NCBI GenBank assembly: GCA_037953625.1
Contig: CM075651.1
Coordinates: forward strand, 103,851,001-103,915,000
Direction: 5' to 3'
Length of the DNA stretch: 64,000 nt
Origin: Crotalaria pallida
Taxonomy: Eukaryota; Streptophyta; Magnoliopsida; Fabales; Fabaceae
Part shown: in pieces, positions 47,714 through 59,874 of the stretch
How the letters are laid out: the number at the start of each line of letters is the position of its first letter
Position numbering within the stretch: position 1 is the first letter of the stretch
The notes under the pieces: model-generated
Databases searched by the model: none
The model's input: the letters and a program-made list of their open reading frames with translations, nothing else
What the model was told of the DNA's origin: nothing
Program-made: the position numbers and the translations under genes

Positions 47714-49053
47714 TTAGAATGATGCTAAACATTGCATGGTACCCCAAGGGACGTAGAGGGTGTAGCATGAGTCCTTGGAGATTTTAACAAGTGTAGAATG
47801 GTTAAGAGAGTATTCTAAAGGCTTAGAATGGTCTAGGAATGTGTATTAGGACTTATAAGAACCATTAGAAAGATCCTAAACAATGCTTGAGTCTCCAAGG
47901 GACGTAGAGGGTCTAGCATGAGTCCTTGGAGGTTCTAACAAGTGTAGAATGGTTAAGAGAGTATTCTAAAGGCTTAGAATGGTGTAGGAATGTGTATTAG
48001 GACCTATAAGAACAATTAGAAAGATCCTAAACAATGCTTGAGTCCCCAAGGGACGTAGAGGGTGTAGCATGAGTCCTTGGAGGTTCTAACAAGTGTAGAA
48101 TGGTTAAGAAAGTATTCTAAAGGCTTAGAATGTTCTAGGAATTTGTATTTGTACTTATAATAACCATTAGAATGATCCTAAACAATGCTTGAGTCCCCAA
48201 GGGACGTAGAGGGTCAAGCATGAGTCCTTGGAGGTTCTAACAAGTGTAGAATGGTTAAGAGAGTATTCTAAAGGCTTAGAATGGTCTAGGAATGTGTATT
48301 AGGACTTATAAGAACCATTAGAATGATCCTAAACAATGCTTGAGTCCCCAAGGGATGTAGAGGGTCTAGCATGAGTCCTTGGAGGTTCTAACAAGTGTAG
48401 AATGGTTAAGAGAGTATTCTAAAGGCTTAGAATGGTGTAGGAATGTGTATTAGGACCTATAAGAACAATTAGAAAGATCCTAAACAATGCTTGAGTCCCC
48501 AAGGGACGTAGAGGGTGTAGCATGAGTCCTTGGAGGTTCTAACAAGTGTAGAATGGTTAAGAAAGTATTCTAAAGGCTTAGAATGTTCTAGGAATTTGTA
48601 TTTGTACTTATAATAACCATTAGAATGATCCTAAACAATGCTTGAGTCCCCAAGGGACGTAGAGGGTCAAGCATGAGTCCTTGGAGGTTCTAACAAGTGT
48701 AGAATGGTTAAGAGAGTATTCTAAAGGCTTCAAATGGTCTAGGAATGTGTATTAGGACCTATAAGAACAATTAGAAAGATCCTAAACAATGCTTGAGTCC
48801 CCAAGGGACGTAGAGGGTGTAGCATGAGTCCTTGGAGGTTCTAACAAGTGTAGAATGGTTAAGAAAGTATTCTAAAGGCTTAGAATGTTCTAGGAATGTG
48901 TATTTGTACTTATAATAACCATTAGAATGATCCTAAACATTGCATGGTACCCCAAGGGACGTAGAGGGTGTAGCATGAGTCCTTGGAGGTTCTAACAACT
49001 GTAGAATGGTTAAGAAAGTATTCTAAAGGCTTAGAATGTTCTAGGAATGTGTA

Positions 49054-49091
49054 TTTGTACTTATAATAACCATTTGTACTTATAATAACCG
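49054..49091 (+). repeat. 19-bp duplication, GATGCTAAAC lineage
   Basis: 1,378 bp after 47676 but with the AACCGTTAG form of 46298, so copies one and three agree against two. It is the last duplication before the 10.8-kb gap over domain 7. Confidence 0.92.
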
Positions 49092-50769
49092 TTAGAATGA
49101 TGCTAAACATTGCATGGTACCCCAAGGGACGTAGAGGGTGTAGCATGAGTCCTTGGAGATTTTAACAAGTGTAGAATGGTTAAGAGAGTATTCTAAAGGC
49201 TTAGAATGGTCTAGGAATGTGTATTAGGACTTATAAGAACCATTAGAAAGATCCTAAACAATGCTTGAGTCTCCAAGGGACGTAGAGGGTCTAGCATGAG
49301 TCCTTGGAGGTTCTAACAAGTGTAGAATGGTTAAGAGAGTATTCTAAAGGCTTAGAATGGTGTAGGAATGTGTATTAGGACCTATAAGAACAATTAGAAA
49401 GATCCTAAACAATGCTTGAGTCCCCAAGGGACGTAGAGGGTGTAGCATGAGTCCTTGGAGATTCTAACAAGAGTAGAATGGTTAAGAGAGTATTCTAAAG
49501 GCTTAGAATGGTCTAGGAATGTGTATTAGGACTTATAAGAACCATTAGAAAGATCCTAAACAATGCTTGAGTCCCCAAGGGACGTAGAGGGTCTAGCATG
49601 AGTCCTTGGAGTTCTAACACCTGTAGAATGGTTATGAAAGTATTCTAAAGGCTTAGAATGTTCTATGAATGTGTATTTGTACTTATAATAACCATTAGAA
49701 TGATCCTAAACCTTGCATGGTACCCCAAGGGACGTAGAGGGTGTAGCATGAGTCCTTGGAGGTTCTAACAAGTGTAGAAAGGTGAAGAAAGTATTCTAAA
49801 GGCTTAGAATGTTCTAGGAATGTGTATTTGTACTTATAATAACCATTAGAATGATCCTAAACATTGCCTGGTACCCCAAGGGACGTAGAGGGTGTAGCAT
49901 GAGTCCTTGGAGATTCTAACAAGTGTAGAATGGTTAAGAGAGTATTCTAAAGGCTTAGAATGGTCTAGGAATGTGTATTAGGACTTATAAGAACCATTAG
50001 AAAGATCCTAAACAATGCTTGAGTCCCCAAGGGACGTAGAGGGTCTAGCATGAGTCCTTGGAGTTCTAACAAGTGTAGAATGGTTAAGAGAGTATTCTAA
50101 AGGCTTATAATGGTCAAGGAATGTGTATTAGGACTTATAATAACCATTAGAATGATCCTAAACATTGCATGGTACCCCAAGGGACGTAGAGGGTTTAGCA
50201 TGAGTCCTTGGAGATTCTAACAAGTGTAGAATGGTTAAGAGAGTATTCTAAAGGCTTAGAATGGTCTAGGAATGTGTATTAGGACTTATAAGAACCATTA
50301 GAAAGATCCTAAACAATGCTTGAGTCCCCAAGGGACGTAGAGGGTCTAGCATGAGTCCTTGGAGTTCTAACAAGTTTAGAATGGTTAAGAGAGTATTCTA
50401 AAGGCTTATAATGGTCAAGGAATGTGTATTAGGACTTATAATAACCATTAGAATAATCCTAAACAATGCTTGAGTCCCCAAGGGACGTAGAGGGTGTAGC
50501 ATGAGTCCTTGGAGATTTTAACAAGTGTAGAATGGTTAAGAAAGTATTCTAAAGGCTTAGAATGTTCTAGGAATTTGTATTTGTACTTATAATAACCATT
50601 AGAATGATCCTAAACATTGCATGGTACCCCAAGGGACCTAGAGGGTGTAGCATGAGTCCTTGGAGATTCTAACAAGTGTAGAATGGTGAAGAAAGTATTC
50701 TAAAGGCTTAGAATGTTCTAGGAATGTGTATTTGTACTTATAATAACCATTAGAATGATCCTAAACATT

Positions 50770-52728
50770 GCATGGTACCCCAAGGGACGTAGAGGGTGTA
50801 GCATGAGTCCTTGGAGATTCTAACAAGTGTAGAATGGTTAAGAGAGTATTCTAAAGGCTTAGAATGGTCTAGGAATGTGTATTAGGACTTATAAGAACCA
50901 TTAGAAAGATCCTAAACAATGCTTGAGTCCCCAAGGGACGTAGAGGGTCTAGCATGAGTCCTTGGAGTTCTAACAAGTGTAGAATGGTTAAGAGAGTATT
51001 CTAAAGGCTTATAATGGTCAAGGAATGTGTATTAGGACTTATAATAACCATTAGAATGATCCTAAACATTGCATGGTACCCCAAGGGACGTAGAGGGTGT
51101 AGCATGAGTCCTTGGAGATTCTAACAAGTGTAGAATGGTTAAGAGAGTATTCTAAAGGCTTAGAATGGTCTAGGAATGTGTATTAGGACTTATAAGAACC
51201 ATTAGAAAGATCCTAAACAATGCTTGAGTCCCCAAGGGACGTAGAGGGTCTAGCATGAGTCCTTGGAGTTCTAACACCTGTAGAATGGTTAAGAAAGTAT
51301 TCTAAAGGCTTAGAATGTTCTATGAATGTGTATTTGTACTTATAATAACCATTAGAATGATCCTAAACCTTGCATGGTACCCCAAGGGACGTAGAGGGTG
51401 TAGCATGAGTCCTTGGAGGTTCTAACAAGTGTAGAATGGTTAAGACAGTATTCTAAAGGCTTAGAATGGTCTAGGAATGTGTATTAGGACTTATAAGAAC
51501 CATTAGAAAGATCCTAAACAATGCTTGAGTCCCCAAGGGACGTAGAGGGTCTAGCATGAGTCCTTGGAGTTCTAACAAGTGTAGAATGGTTAAGAGAGTA
51601 TTCGAAAGGCTTATAATGGTCAAGGAATGTGTATTAGGACTTATAATAACCATTAGAATGATCCTAAACATTGCATGGTACCCCAAGGGATGTAGAGGGT
51701 GTAGCATGAGTCCTTGGAGATTCTAACAAGAGTAGAATGGTTAAGAGAGTATTCTAAAGGCTTAGAATGGTCTAGGAATGTGTATTAGGACTTATAAGAA
51801 CCATTAGAAAGATCCTAAACAATGCTTGAGTCCCCAAGGGACATAGAGGGTCTAGCATGAGTCCTTGGAGTTCTAACACGTGTAGAATGGTTAAGAAAGT
51901 ATTCTAAAGGCTTAGAATGTTCTATGAATGTGTATTTGTACTTATAATAACCATTAGAATGATCCTAAACCTTGCATGGTACCCCAAGGGACGTAGAGGG
52001 TGTAGCATGAGTCCTTGGAGGTTCTAACAACTGTAGAATGGTTAAGACAGTATTCTAAAGGCTTAGAATGGTCTAGGAATGTGTATTAGGACTTATAAGA
52101 ACCATTAGAAAGATCCTAAACAATGCTTGAGTCCCCAAGGGACGTAGAGGGTCTAGCATGAGTCCTTGGAGTTTCTAACAAGTGTAGAATGGTTAAGAGA
52201 GTATTCTAAAGGCTTAGAATGGTCTAGGAATGTGTATTAGGACTTATAAGAAACATTAGAATGATCCTAAACAATGCTTGAGTCCCCAAGGGACGTAGAG
52301 GGTCAAGCATGAGTCCTTGGAGGTTCTAACAAGTGTAGAATGGTTAAGAGAGTATTCTAAAGGCTTAGAATGGTCTAGGAATGTGTATTAGGACTTATAA
52401 GAACCATTAGAATGATCCTAAACAATGCTTGAGTCCCCAAGGGATGTAGAGGGTCTAGCATGAGTCCTTGGAGGTTCTAACAAGTGTAGAATGGTTAAGA
52501 GAGTATTCTAAAGGCTTAGAATGGTGTAGGAATGTGTATTAGGACCTATAAGAACAATTAGAAATATCCTAAACAATGCTTGAGTCCCCAAGGGACGTAG
52601 AGGGTGTAGCATGAGTCCTTGGAGGTTCTAACAAGTGTAGAATGGTTAAGAAAGTATTCTAAAGGCTTAGAATGTTCTAGGAATTTGTATTTGTACTTAT
52701 AATAACCATTAGAATGATCCTAAACATT
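50770..52728 (+). repeat. 1,959-bp HOR copy 1
   Basis: Thirteen monomers minus four single-base deletions. Marks AGAGTAGAATGG at 51,729, GACATAGAGGG at 51,841 and GAAACATTAG at 52,250 all recur 1,959 bp later. Confidence 0.85.
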
Positions 52729-54687
52729 GCATGGTACCCCAAGGGACGTAGAGGGTGTAGCATGAGTCCTTGGAGATTCTAACAAGTGTAGAATGGTTAA
52801 GAGAGTATTCTAAAGGCTTAGAATGGTCTAGGAATGTGTATTAGGACTTATAAGAACCATTAGAAAGATCCTAAACAATGCTTGAGTCCCCAAGGGACGT
52901 AGAGGGTCTAGCATGAGTCCTTGGAGTTCTAACAAGTGTAGAATGGTTAAGAGAGTATTCTAAAGGCTTATAATGGTCAAGGATTGTGTATTAGGACTTA
53001 TAATAACCATTAGAATGATCCTAAACATTGCATGGTACCCCAAGGGACGTAGAGGGTGTAGCATGAGTCCTTGGAGATTCTAACAAGTGTAGAATGGTTA
53101 AGAGAGTATTCTAAAGGCTTAGAATGGTCTAGGAATGTGTATTAGGACTTATAAGAACCATTAGAAAGATCCTAAACAATGCTTGAGTCCCCAAGGGACG
53201 TAGAGGGTCTAGCATGAGTCCTTGGAGTTCTAACACCTGTAGAATGGTTAAGAAAGTATTCTAAAGGCTTAGAATGTTCTATGAATGTGTATTTGTACTT
53301 ATAATAACCATTAGAATGATCCTAAACCTTGCATGGTACCCCAAGGGACGTAGAGGGTGTAGCATGAGTCCTTGGAGGTTCTAACAAGTGTAGAATGGTT
53401 AAGACAGTATTCTAAAGGCTTAGAATGGTCTAGGAATGTGTATTAGGACTTATAAGAACCATTAGAAAGATCCTAAACAATGCTTGAGTCCCCAAGGGAC
53501 GTAGAGGGTCTAGCATGAGTCCTTGGAGTTCTAACAAGTGTAGAATGGTTAAGAGAGTATTCTAAAGGCTTATAATGGTCAAGGAATGTGTATTAGGACT
53601 TATAATAACCATTAGAATGATCCTAAACATTGCATGGTACCCCAAGGGATGTAGAGGGTGTAGCATGAGTCCTTGGAGATTCTAACAAGAGTAGAATGGT
53701 TAAGAGAGTATTCTAAAGGCTTAGAATGGTCTAGGAATGTGTATTAGGACTTATAAGAACCATTAGAAAGATCCTAAACAATGCTTGAGTCCCCAAGGGA
53801 CATAGAGGGTCTAGCATGAGTCCTTGGAGTTCTAACACGTGTAGAATGGTTAAGAAAGTATTCTAAAGGCTTAGAATGTTCTATGAATGTGTATTTGTAC
53901 TTATAATAACCATTAGAATGATCCTAAACCTTGCATGGTACCCCAAGGGACGTAGAGGGTGTAGCATGAGTCCTTGGAGGTTCTAACAACTGTAGAATGG
54001 TTAAGACAGTATTCTAAAGGCTTAGAATGGTCTAGGAATGTGTATTAGGACTTATAAGAACCATTAGAAAGATCCTAAACAATGCTTGAGTCCCCAAGGG
54101 ACGTAGAGGGTCTAGCATGAGTCCTTGGAGTTTCTAACAAGTGTAGAATGGTTAAGAGAGTATTCTAAAGGCTTAGAATGGTCTAGGAATGTGTATTAGG
54201 ACTTATAAGAAACATTAGAATGATCCTAAACAATGCTTGAGTCCCCAAGGGACGTAGAGGGTCAAGCATGAGTCCTTGGAGGTTCTAACAAGTGTAGAAT
54301 GGTTAAGAGAGTATTCTAAAGGCTTAGAATGGTCTAGGAATGTGTATTAGGACTTATAAGAACCATTAGAATGATCCTAAACAATGCTTGAGTCCCCAAG
54401 GGATGTAGAGGGTCTAGCATGAGTCCTTGGAGGTTCTAACAAGTGTAGAATGGTTAAGAGAGTATTCTAAAGGCTTAGAATGGTGTAGGAATGTGTATTA
54501 GGACCTATAAGAACAATTAGAAAGATCCTAAACAATGCTTGAGTCCCCAAGGGACGTAGAGGGTGTAGCATGAGTCCTTGGAGGTTCTAACAAGTGTAGA
54601 ATGGTTAAGAAAGTATTCTAAAGGCTTAGAATGTTCTAGGAATTTGTATTTGTACTTATAATAACCATTAGAATGATCCTAAACATT
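52729..54687 (+). repeat. 1,959-bp HOR copy 2
   Basis: Head-to-tail with copy 1; the marks are at 53,688, 53,800 and 54,209. The copies part at GGGACCTAG (54,702) against GGGACGTAG. Confidence 0.85.
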
Positions 54688-56030
54688 GCATGGTACCCCA
54701 AGGGACCTAGAGGGTGTAGCATGAGTCCTTGGAGATTCTAACAAGTGTAGAATGGTGAAGAAAGTATTCTAAAGGCTTAGAATGTTCTAGGAATGTGTAT
54801 TTGTACTTATAATAACCATTAGAATGATCCTAAACATTGCCTGGTACCCCAAGGGACGTAGAGGGTGTAGCATGAGTCCTTGGAGATTCTAACAAGTGTA
54901 GAATGGTTAAGAGAGTATTCTAAAGGCTTAGAATGGTCTAGGAATGTGTATTAGGACTTATAAGAACCATTAGAAAGATCCTAAACAATGCTTGAGTCCC
55001 CAAGGGACGTAGAGGGTCTAGCATGAGTCCTTGGAGTTCTAACAAGTGTAGAATGGTTAAGAGAGTATTCTAAAGGCTTATAATGGTCAAGGAATGTGTA
55101 TTAGGACTTATAATAACCATTAGAATGATCCTAAACATTGCATGGTACCCCAAGGGACGTAGAGGGTTTAGCATGAGTCGTTGGAGATTCTAACAAGTGT
55201 AGAATGGTTAAGAGAGTATTCTAAAGGCTTAGAATGGTCTAGGAATGTGTATTAGGACTTATAAGAACCATTAGAAAGATCCTAAACAATGCTTGAGTCC
55301 CCAAGGGACGTAGAGGGTCTAGCATGAGTCCTTGGAGTTCTAACACGTGTAGAATGGTTAAGAAAGTATTCTAAAGGCTTAGAATGTTCTATGAATGTGT
55401 ATTTGTACTTATAATAACCATTAGAATGATCCTAAACCTTGCATGGTACCCCAAGGGACGTAGAGGGTGTAGCATGAGTCCTTGGAGGTTCTAACAAGTG
55501 TAGAATGGTTAAGACAGTATTCTAAAGGCTTAGAATGGTCTAGGAATGTGTATTAGGACTTATAAGAACCATTAGAAAGATCCTAAACAATGCTTGAGTC
55601 CCCAAGGGACGTAGAGGGTCTAGCATGAGTCCTTGGAGTTCTAACAAGTGTAGAATGGTTAAGAGAGTATTCTAAAGGCTTATAATGGTCAAGGAATGTG
55701 TATTAGGACTTATAATAACCATTAGAATGATCCTAAACATTGCATGGTACCCCAAGGGACGTAGAGGGTGTAGCATGAGTCCTTGGAGATTCTAACAAGT
55801 GTAGAATGGTTAAGAGAGTATTCTAAAGGCTTAGAATGGTCTAGGAATGTGTATTAGGACTTATAAGAACCATTAGAAAGATCCTAAACAATGCTTGAGT
55901 CCCCAAGGGACGTAGAGGGTCTAGCATGAGTCCTTGGAGTTCTAACAAGTGTAGAATGGTTAAGAGAGTATTCTAAAGGCTTATAATGGTCAAGGAATGT
56001 GTATTAGGACTTATAATAACCATTCGAATG
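53270..56030 (+). repeat. 3,014-bp repeat, copy 1
   Basis: Shares AGAGTAGAATGG (53,688), GAAACATTAG (54,209) and GGGACCTAG (54,702) with points 3,014 bp on (20 x 151 - 6). It overlaps 1,959-bp copy 2, so it is a later event built on it. Confidence 0.83.
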
Positions 56031-56283
56031 ATCCTAAACATTGCATGGTACCCCAAGGGACGTAGAGGGTGTAGCATGAGTCCTGGGAGGTTCTAACAAG
56101 TGTAGAATGGTTAAGAGAGTATTCTAAAGGCCTAGAATGGTCTTGGAATGTGTATTAGGACTTATAAGAACCATTAGAATGATCCTAAACAATGCTTGAG
56201 TCCCCAAGGGACGTAGAGGGTGTAGCATGAGTCCTTGGAGGTTCTAACACGTGTAGAATGGTTGAGAAAGTATTCTAAAGGCT

Positions 56284-59044
56284 TAGAATGTTCTATGAAT
56301 GTGTATTTGTACTTATAATAACCATTAGAATGATCCTAAACCTTGCATGGTACCCCAAGGGACGTAGAGGGTGTAGCATGAGTCCGTGGAGGTTCTAACA
56401 AGTGTAGAATGGTTAAGACAGTATTCTAAAGGCTTAGAATGGTCTAGGAATGTGTATTAGGACTTATAAGAACCATTAGAAAGATCCTAAACAATGCTTG
56501 AGTCCCCAAGGGACGTAGAGGGTCTAGCATGAGTCCTTGGAGTTCTAACAAGTGTAGAATGGTTAAGAGAGTATTCTAAAGGCTTATAATGGTCAAGGAA
56601 TGTGTATTAGGACTTATAATAACCATTAGAATGATCCTAAACATTGCATGGTACCCCAAGGGATGTAGAGGGTGTAGCATGAGTCCTTGGAGATTCTAAC
56701 AAGAGTAGAATGGTTAAGAGAGTATTCTAAAGGCTTAGAATGGTCTAGGAATGTGTATTAGGACTTATAAGAACCATTAGAAAGATCCTAAACAATGCTT
56801 GAGTCCCCAAGGGACGTAGAGGGTCTAGCATGAGTCCTTGGAGTTCTAACACGTGTAGAATGGTTAAGAAAGTATTCTAAAGGCTTAGAATGTTCTATGA
56901 ATGTGTATTTGTACTTATAATAACCATTAGAATGATCCTAAACCTTGCATGGTACCCCAAGGGACGTAGAGGGTGTAGCATGAGTCCTTGGAGGTTCTAA
57001 CAACTTTAGAATGGTTAAGACAGTATTCTAAAGGCTTAGAATGGTCTAGGAATGTGTATTAGGACTTATAAGAACCATTAGAAAGATCCTAAACAATGCT
57101 TGAGTCCCCAAGGGACGTAGAGGGTCTAGCATGAGTCCTTGGAGTTTCTAACAAGTGTAGAATGGTTAAGAGAGTATTCTAAAGGCTTAGAATGGTCTAG
57201 GAATGTGTATTAGGACTTATAAGAAACATTAGAATGATCCTAAACAATTCTTGAGTCCCCAAGGGACGTAGAGGGTCAAGCATGAGTCCTTGGAGGTTCT
57301 AACAAGTGTAGAATGGTTAAGAGAGTATTCTAAAGGCTTAGAATGGTCTAGGAATGTGTATTAGGACTTATAAGAACCATTAGAATGATCCTAAACAATG
57401 CTTGAGTCCCCAAGGGATGTAGAGGGTCTAGCATGAGTCCTTGGAGGTTCTAACAAGTGTAGAATGGTTAAGAGAGTATTCTAAAGGCTTAGAATGGTGT
57501 AGGAATGTGTATTAGGACCTATAAGAACAATTAGAAAGATCCTAAACAATGCTTGAGTCCCCAAGGGACGTAGAGGGTGTAGCATGAGTCCTTGGAGGTT
57601 CTAACAAGTGTAGAATGGTTAAGAAAGTATTCTAAAGGCTTAGAATGTTCTAGGAATTTGTATTTGTACTTATAATAACCATTAGAATGATCCTAAACAT
57701 TGCATGGTACCCCAAGGGACCTAGAGGGTGTAGCATGAGTCCTTGGAGATTCTAACAAGTGTAGAATGGTGAAGAAAGTATTCTAAAGGCTTAGAATGTT
57801 CTAGGAATGTGTATTTGTACTTATAATAACCATTAGAATGATCCTAAACATTGCCTGGTACCCCAAGGGACGTAGAGGGTGTAGCATGAGTCCTTGGAGA
57901 TTCTAACAAGTGTAGAATGGTTAAGAGAGTATTCTAAAGGCTTAGAATGGTCTAGGAATGTGTATTAGGACTTATAAGAACCATTAGAAAGATCCTAAAC
58001 AATGCTTGAGTCCCCAAGGGACGTAGAGGGTCTAGCATGAGTCCTTGGAGTTCTAACAAGTGTAGAATGGTTAAGAGAGTATTCTAAAGGCTTATAATGG
58101 TCAAGGAATGTGTATTAGGACTTATAATAACCATTAGAATGATCCTAAACATTGCATGGTACCCCAAGGGACATAGAGGGTTTAGCATGAGTCCTTGGAG
58201 ATTCTAACAAGTGTAGAATGGTTAAGAGAGTATTCTAAAGGCTTAGAATGGTCTAGGAATGTGTATTAGGACTTATAAGAACCATTAGAAAGATCCTAAA
58301 CAATGCTTGAGTCCCCAAGGGACGTAGAGGGTCTAGCATGAGTCCTTGGAGTTCTAACACGTGTAGAATGGTTAAGAAAGTATTCTAAAGGCTTAGAATG
58401 TTCTATGAATGTGTATTTGTACTTATAATAACCATTAGAATGATCCTAAACCTTGCATGGTACCCCAAGGGACGTAGAGGGTGTAGCATGAGTCCTTGGA
58501 GGTTCTAACAAGTGTAGAATGGTTAAGACAGTATTCTAAAGGCTTAGAATGGTCTAGGAATGTGTATTAGGACTTATAAGAACCATTAGAAAGATCCTAA
58601 ACAATGCTTGAGTCCCCAAGGGACGTAGAGGGTCTAGCATGAGTCCTTGGAGTTCTAACAAGTGTAGAATGGTTAAGAGAGTATTCTAAAGGCTTATAAT
58701 GGTCAAGGAATGTGTATTAGGACTTATAATAACCATTAGAATGATCCTAAACATTGCATGGTACCCCAAGGGACGTAGAGGGTGTAGCATGAGTCCTTGG
58801 AGATTCTAACAAGTGTAGAATGGTTAAGAGAGTATTCTAAAGGCTTAGAATGGTCTAGGAATGTGTATTAGGACTTATAAGAACCATTAGAAAGATCCTA
58901 AACAATGCTTGAGTCCCCAAGGGACGTAGAGGGTCTAGCATGAGTCCTTGGAGTTCTAACAAGTGTAGAATGGTTAAGAGAGTATTCTAAAGGCTTATAA
59001 TGGTCAAGGAATGTGTATTAGGACTTATAATAACCATTAGAATG
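56284..59044 (+). repeat. 3,014-bp repeat, copy 2
   Basis: Same marks at 56,702, 57,223 and 57,716. After 59,044 one extra 301-bp dimer is inserted relative to copy 1, so the mark TCCTGGGAGG lies 3,315 bp apart (56,081 and 59,396). Confidence 0.83.
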
Positions 59045-59337
59045 ATCCTAAACATTGCATGGTACCCCAAGGGACGTAGAGGGTGTAGCATGAGTCCTTG
59101 GAGATTCTAACAAGTGTAGAATGGTTAAGAGAGTATTCTAAAGGCTTAGAATGGTCTAGGAATGTGTATTAGGACTTATAAGAACCATTAGAAAGATCCT
59201 AAACAATGCTTGAGTCCCCAAGGGACGTAGAGGGTCTAGCATGAGTCCTTGGAGTTCTAACAAGTGTAGAATGGTTAAGAGAGTATTCTAAAGGCTTATA
59301 ATGGTCAAGGAATGTGTATTAGGACTTATAATAACCA
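58694..59337 (+). repeat. 301-bp dimer expansion, two to three
   Basis: CTTATAATGGTCAAGG occurs near 58,694, 58,995 and 59,296 here, but only near 55,680 and 55,981 in the matching segment. One 150 + 151-bp dimer was gained or lost. Confidence 0.85.
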
Positions 59338-59874
59338 TTCGAATGATCCTAAACATTGCATGGTACCCCAAGGGACGTAGAGGGTGTAGCATGAGTCCTG
59401 GGAGGTTCTAACAAGTGTAGAATGGTTAAGAGAGTATTCTAAAGGCCTAGAATGGTCTTGGAATGTGTATTAGGACTTATAAGAACCATTAGAATGATCC
59501 TAAACAATGCTTGAGTCCCCAAGGGACGTAGAGGGTGTAGCATGAGTCCTTGGAGGTTCTAACACGTGTAGAATGGTTGAGAAAGTATTCTAAAGGCTTA
59601 GAATGTTCTATGAATGTGTATTTGTACTTATAATAACCATTAGAATGATCCTAAACCTTGCATGGTACCCCAAGGGACGTAGAGGGTGTAGCATGAGTCC
59701 GTGGAGGTTCTAACAAGTGTAGAATGGTTAAGATAGTATTCTAAAGGTGTAGAATGGTCTAGGAATGTGTATTAGGACCTATAAGAACAATTAGAAAGAT
59801 CCTAAACAATGCTTGAGTCCCCAAGGGACGTAGAGGGTGTAGCATGAGTCCTTGGAGGTTCTAACAAGTGTAGA

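Larger units (their letters stand above)
46290..49045 (+). repeat. Two tandem 1,378-bp HOR copies
   Basis: Nine monomers plus one 19-bp duplication (9 x 151 + 19). The duplications at 46298, 47676 and 49054 are 1,378 bp apart and each is followed by GATGCTAAAC and GGAGATTTTAAC. The internal units differ between copies, so spacing is better preserved than content. Confidence 0.8.
41273..49517 (+). repeat. Domain 6: 604- and 1,378-bp HORs
   Basis: Marks are GGTTCTCACAAG with GGTCTACGAATG (left part), GATGCTAAAC after each 19-bp duplication, GGTGTAGGAATG, and AACAACTGTAG (right part). The left marks also occur at 35.6 and 36.5 kb, so part of this domain predates domain 5. Confidence 0.78.
49518..59763 (+). 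repeat. Domain 7: one-base-deletion lineage
   Basis: All 22 copies of CTTGGAGTTCTAAC (one base shorter than GGAGGTTCTAAC, giving a 150-bp unit) lie between about 49.6 and 59.3 kb. Other private marks are CTTATAATGGTCAAGG, TTCTATGAATG and AAACCTTGCATGG. No 19-bp duplication occurs in it. Basic modules are 301-bp dimers (150 + 151). Confidence 0.88.

Noticed and set aside
51471..51707. A 78-codon minus-strand frame of different reading
   Set aside because: It comes from a one-base deletion (GGAGTTCTAAC) altering the frame. It is otherwise plain satellite sequence and not a gene.
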